Shown here piece by piece: positions 56,211 to 64,000 of a stretch of DNA of 64,000 nucleotides. The position numbers and the translations under genes are program-made. The DNA comes from Acanthosoma haemorrhoidale (taxonomy: Eukaryota; Arthropoda; Insecta; Hemiptera; Acanthosomatidae). Every line of letters begins with the position of its first letter. The stretch's first letter is position 1. The stretch is from NCBI GenBank assembly GCA_930367205.1, contig OV884009.1, forward strand, positions 35,783,841 to 35,847,840. Reading direction: 5' to 3'. The notes under the pieces are model-generated. The model was not told the DNA's origin and did not search any database. It saw nothing but the letters and a program-made list of their open reading frames with translations.

Positions 56211-56749
56211 ACTCCTGAGAGCCATAGTATATATAGTGAATATACCCTACATTCTTGAACTTATCCCTTCCAAGTTCATAAAATTCCATAGTAACCTATC
56301 CAACCACCCTAATTTCCTAGCACTGTCATTGCACTGTACCACTCATCCCTATAATCCTCCTCAGAGACTAAAACGGCAGTGGTCTCGTGACCTGCTATAA
56401 ATAATTGTCAGTGGGAGAGTCCTGGCAATGGCTAGTTTCTCTAATCATGTCCTTAGCGTCTGTGGCTCTCGCGCTCTTGGGCAGCTTCCGCTGGCTCTTA
56501 TCCAGTGACGTGACTGACGTAGGAGCGTAGGTGACTTCCCAAGACTCCCTTTCCTCCTACACACGCGAAGGAGGTGACAACCACGAGGACTTGGGGGGGG
56601 GCCTCTGGGCTGATTGTATATATAGTATGAATGAGTGAGTGAATGAAAATTGTAAATTGGTATGAACGAAATCATTTATCACAATTACTTATAGCCTAAT
56701 CAGTCAGATTGTAATTTTATCATATTAAAGTTGTTGTTGTTTAAAAAAA

Positions 56750-56761
56750 AACTGCTCAATC
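56750..56761 (+). repeat. Target-site duplication, right
   Basis: AACTGCTCAATC at the end of the A-run of the LINE, identical to 54657-54668. Confidence 0.88.
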
Positions 56762-57410
56762 GACCTCGACATCTCCTCCCATTACATACACCCCCACTTC
56801 TTGTTTTCTCTTGTCTTACCCAATTTTCACTGGGGCTGCCTGGTGTTTCTAGTGATCTTGAGGCATAGTTAAAGTGCCTGATGAATTGTTTTCTTAAATA
56901 TATACTTGGGATCCCCAGAGACCGTTGCATTTCCCAGCTGTACTCCGAATAGGGATGACTGTGCCCTTTCACCCATTGTTATTACTTTCGTGGAGCTCTT
57001 CAATAATAGCATAACTAAAAAGGCACCTTACCTCTATGACCTCTTCCAATCTAAATCAAAAATCAAATGACACCCTCTCCATCCTTCGAACTTGTATCTC
57101 TCTTCTCTTTTCTGATCCCTACCTTTCTAACTTTATTCCCATTGATTTTCATCGTTTATCAACTCTCCAAATCTTTAAATCTAGACTATACCACATTCTT
57201 TTTTCACTCTAATCTAACAATCGTTATTATTCTGTTTATTTATTTTATATTCATCCCAGCAACATTCCTTGTTCTTTCCTCTCATTTATTGATCCCTAAG
57301 TTCAATTTTTCTTTATTTCATTTTTTTTTTTCATTTAATTTCAACTTCATGACGCATAAAACTTCACTAACATTTATGCAATATCAAATCGAAAATATTT
57401 AAAAATGTGT
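56762..57410 (+). pseudogene. Older non-LTR element, right half
   Basis: Continues from the interrupted element: after the duplication, fragments such as IYLGSPETVAF, PSCTPNRDDCALSPI and TKKAPYLYDLFQSKSKIK resemble the degraded C-terminal part of a non-LTR ORF2 that follows the thumb. The open stretch 57067-57402 (hydrophobic, F/S/L-rich) is probably its mutated tail rather than a gene. Confidence 0.55.
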
Positions 57411-58497
57411 TATCACGTATTACTGGCACGGGTGTGGGATTCTCGTTTGACCGATGTGGTTAGATCTTGATAGTGCTGGTGGGAGCGTGACGATACCAGT
57501 CAACGATACAAAGCCACATTGGCCGGCCCCTGGTTGGGCCTGTACAGGCCACCCTTGGATAAGGTAGATACAGGAAGAGGGAACGGCCTAGCTATTGTCC
57601 TGTGTTACAGTTATTTCGGAATTATACCGTAGCTACTACATATAGCTCACCTCGGCTAGTCTCAGACCAGGTACTCTCGCAATCCAGTAGCCCAATAGTC
57701 TGGGTCCGTTCGAGCATGATTAATAAAGTTAATTTTATTCAGCAATAAATATAAATAAAAAAATACAGTATTGTCTACCCCAAGATACAGGATCTAGCTT
57801 TATATACGGTCGTAAACATTACCAAATCTTACTATTTCGCATTCAGTGAATATGCAATAACGGTAAGTACGAAGAAAACAAATAAAATTCAGGCCCAAAC
57901 AGCTCTTAGTAATTATTTAAAAATACATTAAAGGAGAAATGGACAAATAATTAAATATATCTTCTCGCTTTATAATTTCTGCGCTCTCTGCATCCTTCAT
58001 CATGATTATATATTTTGGAATATACATTTAGTCCATCTCCACAGTGACAAACAGTAACATAAGTAACATGACCTAACAGCCATGAAGAAAGAAAGCAAGT
58101 GCGCCGTTTAAAAATAAATGACAAAATAAGCTTCCCGACAGGCCAAACTGCGTGGCACCCATTAACCATGCTCGTCGCATCATCGTTGATTGTCTTAAAC
58201 CTCAAACTAATCCACAGATAACCAGACTATCAGAATGACCCGAAGGGATAAAGCAATATACGATCATATGACTCGTATAAACTCTTCGTTGAACGAATTG
58301 GCTTCTACCGATATATTTAAACAGATATAGTCATTAACACTGACGCGATGTCAAACATAATTTAAAAAAATATATATCCTGACAAGGATGTAAAAGGAAT
58401 GAAAATATTAAAAACTCGCAAATATTCACGAACCTACTTTTCTAACACTAACTATAAATCTTCCAAAGTGGGTAAAAACAGAATTTAGATATACCAA
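57411..58497. other. Intergenic DNA, possibly UTR of the older element to about 57610
   Basis: 57420-57700 is GC-richer (GGCCGGCCCCTGGTTGGGCC and onward) and could be the 3' UTR of the older element; this is a guess from position. The 84-codon minus ORF at 57951-58205 is unrecognised. Confidence 0.35.
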
Positions 58498-58620
58498 AAA
58501 TAATAATTTTATTGTATCGGAACTATGTCCCTTAAGAAAAAGCATTTATTTAACATAACTTGGGTTCTTTGACAGTATTAGCCCTCGCTTAAATTTACGA
58601 TTTACTTTAATAAAAAATAT
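58498..58620 (-). repeat. Unnamed AATAAA-ending repeat, copy 4 of 4
   Basis: On the minus strand: CGTAAATTTAAGCGAGGG, CAAAGAACCCAAGTTATGTT, AAATAAATGCTTTTTCTTAA and GGGACATAGTTCCGATACAA followed by TAAAATT. This is the clearest match to the copy at 41145. Confidence 0.78.
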
Positions 58621-59576
58621 CCATAAACGCATATTTATAAAAATATAAAATTAAATAGATGTAAACTAAAACAATTTGAAGAAAATATCACAAGAATTTG
58701 CTTTGAAAATAACACACACACACACACACACAATAATTCACGATTAGGATTATAACCTAAATACTTAATACTAAATAGTTACAAACGTAGATTTAAAAAA
58801 ATAATAATGCCTTAAGTAGATATCTCTTAATCCATAATAGTAACTTACATAATATAATTGGAATTTAACAAAAATGAGCACTATAACACTACACTTCATG
58901 CAACTAGCCAGTCGTTTGATTGTGATAACAAATAACTAAACTATCTTTTTTGAACAAATTTAATCAAGTATCGTTGCGAATGGGGGGGGGGGGTTCAAAT
59001 TGAATTGATATACTGGGTGTCTATTAATATTGGTTCTCCATTTATAGGTTATGTTGCGTACAGTTCATATATGTATAATATTCTGCCAATAAACGTGATA
59101 TTTTAATACTGCAGTAAATGTTAGTGGCAGAGATCTGTGGAAGATAGTTGAAGTGAGAAGAGCCAAGCCTACAAGGAACTGCGAACCCCTCCCACTCAAT
59201 CCCTCTTACACACTCGAGCCCTGTCAAGTGGCATCCTAAACGGCACAATCATGTCTAGGGACTGTGCAGCATTTGTCTCCTCAGCGAACGGTTTAAGAAG
59301 AACGATAGAAGAAAAGAGCAAGCGAGAGAAACAAAAGGCCATTTGTTGAGCGGTGAGAGATTGGTTCATCTTGTTTTAGGTTTTACTGTTGCTCGGAAGC
59401 CGTTACCTCTGCTGTTGGGTCAACCTGGCAGTAAAGGTTTCCTTAGTTAGCCATTCGGTTACTCGCCCTAGCCCCAAACACCTACACTCTCTTTCCTACA
59501 ACATTCCATCATCTTTCAACTGTAGCCTTCATGTGATTAATATTACGAGCGTAGTCACGAAGAGGACAACAATTAA
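58621..59576. other. Intergenic DNA with a (CA)n microsatellite at 58711-58732
   Basis: A (CA)n run at 58711-58732 and a G run at 58982-58993. 59130-59480 is less AT-rich with small unrecognised ORFs on both strands. Confidence 0.45.
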
Positions 59577-59850
59577 ACAACTTTATTATGATAAAATTAC
59601 AATCTGCCTGATCGGGCTATAAGTAATTGTGATAAATGATCTCATTCATACCAATTTACAATTTTCATTCAGTCGCTCATTTATACTATATATACAAACA
59701 GCCAAGGGCCTCCCAAGTCCACATGGTTGTCACCTCCCTCACATGCGAAAGAGGAAGTGGAGTCTTGGGAAGTCCCCCACGTCAGCCGCGTCACTGGATT
59801 AGAGCCAGCGGAGGCTAACCAAGACCGCGAGAGCCACATACGCTCAGGAC
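59577..59850 (-). mobile_element. 5'-truncated jockey tail abutting a foldback repeat
   Basis: Close to consensus: AACAACTTTATTATGATAAA at its 3' end, the CAATCTGCC, ACAAACAGCC, CACCTCCCTCACATGCGAAA and GGAAGTCCCCCACG blocks, then GAGAGCCACATACGCTCAGG at the truncation point. It stops within a few bases of the left arm of the inverted repeat at 59857. Confidence 0.95.
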
Positions 59851-59856
59851 TATAAA

Positions 59857-60071
59857 TACAACAAAACAAATCTTGCTAATATGCAATATATCTAGTACAA
59901 TCATGAAATACTAATAGACATTTATGTGTAGTAGTTTATGCCCTATCTATGTTTGTGATGATAATATTTTGATGTGATAGATTCTCATTATGTTTACATT
60001 TGTCTATGAATTCTGTGGTTAACGCTTAAAATTAATGTATTTGCAGGGGCACAGTCAGCCTTACCAATATA
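59857..60071 (+). repeat. Long inverted repeat, left arm
   Basis: About 215 bases, the reverse complement of 60406-60622. By hand comparison the arms differ at roughly 14 positions, about 93% identity. The inner end reads CAGTCAGCCTTACCAATATA and the outer end AATCTTGCTAATATGCAA. About 60 central bases (CTATCTATGTTTGTGATGAT onward) are identical. Confidence 0.95.
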
Positions 60072-60405
60072 AGAAAACCTCAAATAATTTAAAATAAGTT
60101 TCTAAGAATAATATTTGATAAGCCAGTAGTTTGATAAGTTACTCGAAGAGCCCAAAGCTCCAAAGCTCCCTCCATATCACACTAGGACCTGATGGAGACT
60201 ACATGCAACGTCATTCCATCAAAAACCCATTTTCGCAATAATGTAGCACCGTTATTCAGCCGATTAGTCATTACAATGACAGTTCACTGTAAAATACCTT
60301 GGGGTTTTTCTAGACACACCACATTTGCAGAGCCGGAAAATTAGCTACTTTATATCTGTCATTTTTACATTTGTCACTAGAAACCCTAAGCTTAATACGC
60401 AGTAA
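60072..60405 (+). pseudogene. Loop of the inverted repeat with RT-like fragment
   Basis: Within the loop, 60280-60318 encodes FTVKYLGVFLDT, the VKYLGV.LD block of the thumb of non-LTR reverse transcriptases. The rest of the loop has no clear coding signal. The block is short, so homology is suggestive only. It indicates that a retroelement fragment, not just random DNA, separates the arms. Confidence 0.5.
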
Positions 60406-60622
60406 TATATTGGTAAGGCTGACTGTGCCCCTGCAAATACATTAATTTTAAGCGCTAACCACAAAATTTATAGAAGAATATAAACATAATGAGAATCTAT
60501 CACATCAAAATATTATCATCACAAACATAGATAGGGCATAAACTACTACGAATAAATGTATATTAGTATTTCATGATTAGACTAGGTACATTGCATATTA
60601 GCAAGATTATTTTTTTATTGTG
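60406..60622 (-). repeat. Long inverted repeat, right arm
   Basis: Complement of 59857-60071. Outer end ..TATTAGCAAGATTATTTT. No target-site duplication was evident at the two outer ends. Confidence 0.95.
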
Positions 60623-61758
60623 TGAATGGAAATAAATTAATTTAATTTGAGGCATACATTGTATAATGAAAAAACACAATTAAAAACCTAACAATTTTCT
60701 TTCAATGAACAACAATGGTAATGTAAGTTAAATAGTAAGAAGGCTAAATAAATTCATTATGTATTTTATATTATTTTCTGGTGCTTCCCATAATTATATT
60801 ACAACGGACACGTTATCACAGTAATATGGGATGTTCTGTATAATAGTTCAGAAACTCAATCGAGAACGTTTGTATCTTTTGTAAGACTGACCTCAAACGG
60901 GCATTTTTACTTGTTCAAAATTAATTCATTTCCAATATTTACATTGTAAAAATACTCTTACGCAAAATGCAATGCACCTAGTCTAAAAACAACAGATTGA
61001 CATCATCGCTCTTGATTACGAATGAAGGTTTCATTGAAGTATATATTAACATTATTTAGGAAAACATAATGTAATATTTTTTTTAAGGAAGAAGGAAAAT
61101 AAATTATAAATAGTTTAATTTCAAACAAGCGAATGGAACAGCTGAGAGGAACGTCGGGAGTTCAGTTGTTTAGAGATGCTTGGAAAGAGATGTTTTCAGT
61201 TGTATAGAATTGCTTGATTAGAGATGTTGATGTTTAGAATGTTGGAATACTGTGTTAGCGTTTGTTAAGTATAGTCAAATGTTTGTCGCGAGGGCCGCAT
61301 ACCCTCTTATTTCATTTATTCTTATTTATTAATATTCTCAAATTGTTATCTTATTGACATAATCTATAGAAGGCCATTGAGGCAGTTGGACCGTTAACAC
61401 TTGGGCTGAAGCAAGACAAGTCGAGATGGAAAAATTGTGAATAAGTCAAAAACAGTACATGTCTTTTTTTTATATATTTATTTTATGTTAAAGGTTTGGT
61501 TGTCAAGGACCTCCCTGAGTTCAGAAATATTAAATTATAAGTGAAATTGATTTTGTTTTTATTAGCCATTAACAATAAAGGCACCCGAATATAATGACAA
61601 AAATACAAGATCCTAATATAAAAACATTTCTTAATAATTTATTATGCCCTAAAGTAATTTATCAATGTTAGCAATATTTCAAAAGTAATGGATTCTCCCT
61701 ATGTTTTACATTTATACATACATAATGTATTTATTCTTTTTCTATCTATAATATATTA
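60623..61758. other. AT-rich intergenic DNA
   Basis: A short less AT-rich stretch at 61130-61290 with a repeated GAGATG(C/T)T motif. Otherwise nothing. Confidence 0.45.
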
Positions 61759-61852
61759 CACAGGTGGTCTGAAAAGTTTCTAACCTCAACATGAAGATGA
61801 TAATAAAATAAATAAAAGCTTCGTCAGGTCGGAAACTTTTCAGAACACCTCG
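61759..61852 (-). mobile_element. Mariner-type MITE, copy 2
   Basis: A 94-bp element between TA dinucleotides (61757-61758 and 61853-61854). Ends CACAGGTGGTCTGAAAAGTT and, inverted, CGAGGTGTTCTGAAAAGTTT. The interior ATGAAGATGATAATAAAATA then AATAAAAGCT is the reverse complement of the MITE at 13896-14000. It lacks about 10 internal bases relative to that copy. Confidence 0.9.
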
Positions 61853-61920
61853 TATACTAACAATCTACATGGAACATTTTTCAGAACGCTTATGACTTGT
61901 GACTGTTAGGAGCGAGGCTA

Positions 61921-62134
61921 TCATCTAGTGACGGAGGAGCGTGAGGGACTTCCCAAGACTCCGCTTCCTCCTTCGCGAGGTAGGTGACAACCATGTGGAC
62001 TTGAGAGGTCTCTGGGCTGTTTGTAAATACTGTATGAATGAGCGAGGGAATGAAAATTGTAAATATGGTATGAATGATATCATTTATTACAATTACTTAT
62101 TGAGGCAGATTGTAATTTTATCATAATAAACTTG
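61921..62134 (+). mobile_element. Short 5'-truncated jockey tail
   Basis: Starts ACGGAGGAGCGTGAGGGACT, has the GTGACAACCATGTGGACTTG and both GTATGAATGA units, lacks CCCAATA before GGCAGATTGT, and ends TTATCATAATAAAC. Close to consensus apart from the small deletion. A (TA)n run follows at 62147-62161. Confidence 0.94.
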
Positions 62135-62161
62135 TTGATTCATGAAAATATATATATATAT

Positions 62162-63334
62162 TATACAATCAGCTTTGGATTATTCGTGGAACTTAACTAT
62201 GGAAGTGAATTTGGAAGATCAAATTTTTATTGATTATTTGGAATATATTATTGGTATGTCTGACTAAGCAATGATATTTAGTTGTTACTGTCGCCTAAGA
62301 AAATAAAGACTCTTTGTGCCTGACGATAATAAACGGAATAAATTTTTTCTTGAACAAACGTTATCCACTTGTGATGAACAGAAGGTTATAAAAAAATTTT
62401 TTTTATTCACCGGCACGAAAACATGTTCATGGATCACAAAGCACAAAATCCATGTTGACTCGCGTGGAAACTACACACGTGCATGGTATCATCTACTGTT
62501 TGTCACAGGTAACTAAGCTAAATCCTTAGGTTCGACAGCAGGACACGCCACTGAATGCAACTTCCAGTTGCTGCCGATGTAAATTTTAGAAATTATTCCG
62601 CTATTTTCATAAAATAAAAATCGTATTCTTAAGAGTTCCAATATTCGAAAATAGTCACCTGTATTTTAATATTGACACTAATAGAAAACCCAATTTGCCA
62701 AAGTACCTTTGGAGTTTTTCCTTAAATATTTTATTTTCCAGGACAGCACTATGGGCTATAAGCTTTAGCCTCATCACAATTCTTTTATTGACGAAATATT
62801 AAAAAGTCAAGATGTGTACAAACTGTCTGTGTTTAAAAAAATAGTAAATACTAACATCTGGAATTTATGCATAAATTATTAAATGAAAAAATTACACAAT
62901 CAGATTAGTGAAACAACAAACCTCAAATAGTTGTATTTAATGACATGAATAACATTCTTATGATTGTATCTAATTTGATTGGTATAATTAATGTAAAATA
63001 TTTAAAAATATAAGACGTTAAATGTATTGAATTAAATCAACAATAATTAAAACAGAAACTACATTATAAAAGTAATTATATGTATTCTGTTTTAAAACGC
63101 TAGTCCTTGTTAATGCCAGACTATATGCTTGTATTTATTGTTATCCTTGTATCAAATATTCCTGCATTCTCAATAGACAGTCTTCTCGCAAGTTTTAATA
63201 CAGGTTTGTATATATTTTGGAATATAGGTATGAGAATATATCATGAAAAGGTTAACAATTATGTATGAAATAATGTATGAACGGAACAATGAATTTAAAG
63301 GTAACATCATCAAAAGTACTAAGAATGCCTGAAT
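62162..63334. other. AT-rich intergenic DNA
   Basis: Unrecognised small ORFs (62316-62516 plus, 63170-63391 minus). Nothing supported. Confidence 0.45.
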
Positions 63335-63425
63335 AGGCAGAACGTCGACTTGTGATGTAACAATAAATAAAATATTTTGGGTGAGAGTCAAACATTTTTT
63401 TTTTTAATTTGATTTTCACAAATTC
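63335..63425 (+). repeat. Dispersed repeat, copy 2 (pair with 40480)
   Basis: CTTGTGATGTAACAATAAAT, TTTTGGGTGAGAGTCAAAC and TTAATTTGATTTTCACAAA align with 40480-40570. Confidence 0.6.
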
Positions 63426-63699
63426 TGTTTTCCTATACCTTAACTGCTCAGCTTACCTTGAACTCAGAAAAAAACTAAAACTTTGTCCAATCATTATGAC
63501 AAAGTCTTCGCAATACAAAAATGATGAGTTAAAGATTTTGCTTCAATATTAAATATCTAAACACGAGCTGATTGTATATCTCGACAATAAATACAATTTA
63601 AGAGCAACATTAAAAATCTAGATAACTCATTTTTTAATACTTTGCAACCCCATCCAAGACTTCATGGGACTCTGGAGAAAACAACAAACTTTTTGTGAG

Positions 63700-64000
63700 A
63701 AATGGAGAAACTGCCCATTGCCATGATTCCCTCTGTCACGCATACATAGCAGACCAGGAGGCCTGATCTGGTATAAATAAAATAATAAATAAAATAAAAG
63801 GCCGTCTCCGAGGAGGATTATAGGGATGAGTGATGCAGTGCAATGACTATGCTAGGGGATTAGGGTCTTTGGATAGGTTACTATGGAATTTCATGAACTT
63901 GGAAGGGATGAGTTCTAGAATGTAGGGTATATTAAGATCGTTATGAAGGGTTTTGTTGCTGACGTAGCAAGGGACATTAACTATTGTTCTCAGACCTTTT
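63700..64000 (-). mobile_element. Jockey copy running off the window
   Basis: Minus-strand ORF2 C-terminus (the CTGAGAACAATAGTTAATGT to CCTTCCAAGTTCATGAAATT segment, then the GGAGACGG block), with the ORF2 end interrupted by an AT-rich insertion of about 30 bases (ATAAATAAAATAATAAATAA near 63773-63801). It continues into the CAATGGGCAGTTTCTCCATT part of the UTR. The remaining 3' UTR is missing to its left, and ORF2 continues beyond 64000. Confidence 0.92.

Larger units (their letters stand above)
54669..56749 (+). mobile_element. Best-preserved jockey-type LINE copy, nested
   Basis: 5'-truncated within ORF2: SQDLDDAVHSFTTLI (54675-), LKNLIQSKRHLRTVC and HPADRRSYNQYCRLEKRHLA in the post-endonuclease region, then RT (55020-55754), PGVPQGSVLGPILYNLYTAD (55785-), the thumb (IEYWCNQWRFKINETKC, VRYLGFHLDKRLTWNP), a small deletion at about 56215, the ORF2 C-terminus, and the full UTR ending in ATATTAAAG and an A-run. 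It is flanked by a 12-bp duplication. Frame changes near 54820, 55030, 55760 and 56210 abolish ORF2. This is the only copy with a clear TSD. Confidence 0.95.

Noticed and set aside
57067..57402. 111-codon hydrophobic ORF
   Set aside because: Most likely the mutated end of the older non-LTR element in pyrimidine-rich sequence rather than a membrane protein.
1..64000. CRISPR array, rRNA, telomeric TTAGG array, LTR retrotransposon or viral insertion
   Set aside because: No regularly spaced repeats, rRNA-like blocks, TTAGG arrays, long terminal repeats or clear viral domains were seen on reading.

Overview
The window looks like repeat-dominated, AT-rich nuclear DNA from an arthropod, most likely an insect. 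It has no operon-like gene packing, no rRNA, no CRISPR array and no intact long gene. The recognisable protein homology is almost all decayed transposon sequence: jockey-type non-LTR retrotransposons, a second older non-LTR element, two Tc1/mariner transposases and a small mariner-type MITE. The species cannot be named from the sequence.

The dominant component is one jockey-like LINE family. By eye I count about 25 copies, 16 on the plus strand and 9 on the minus strand. Most are 5'-truncated and keep only the last part of ORF2 and a characteristic 3' UTR. That UTR contains a duplicated TGTAAATA..GTATGAATGA unit and ends in TTGTAATTTTATCATAATAAAG followed by a short simple tail. At least three tail subfamilies are present. 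The best copy (54669-56750) carries the pre-RT region, the reverse transcriptase and the C-terminus. It sits inside an older non-LTR element (about 52.85-57.4 kb) and is flanked by a 12-bp target-site duplication. Its RT is dead: the motif A aspartate is now tyrosine and the FADD box is missing.

Layout: 0-11 kb holds divergent jockey tails, a scrambled jockey copy (2.26-4.05 kb) flanked by a direct repeat, and several truncated copies. 11-21 kb is mostly AT-rich DNA with one MITE, paired dispersed repeats, a faint RT relic and a coiled-coil ORF. 21-23 kb holds two consecutive partial jockey copies beside a possible receptor-like exon. 24-36 kb is mostly featureless, with tRNA-like SINE fragments, short jockey tails and a tandem duplication. 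36.9-39.3 kb holds a minus-strand mariner of DD41D spacing, a Tc1-like relic and a retroposon tail. 40-48 kb holds copies of an unnamed AATAAA-ending repeat, a jockey copy with a 5' inversion, a tRNA-like SINE and a GC-rich hairpin-rich block. 48-57.5 kb is the retrotransposon-rich core. 58-64 kb holds a long inverted repeat with an RT fragment in its loop, the second MITE copy and a jockey copy running off the window edge.

Possible host coding sequence is weak. Two minus-strand ORFs (27340-27612 and 21511-21768) look like membrane-protein exons, perhaps of a chemoreceptor. A coiled-coil ORF at 17998-18480 and small ORFs at 26204-26515 and 47609-47869 read like protein but are unidentified. 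I saw no convincing new biological system. The most distinctive observations are the conserved duplicated 3' UTR motif, the nested and catalytically dead LINE, the long foldback carrying an RT fragment, the four-copy unnamed tail family and the MITE pair.
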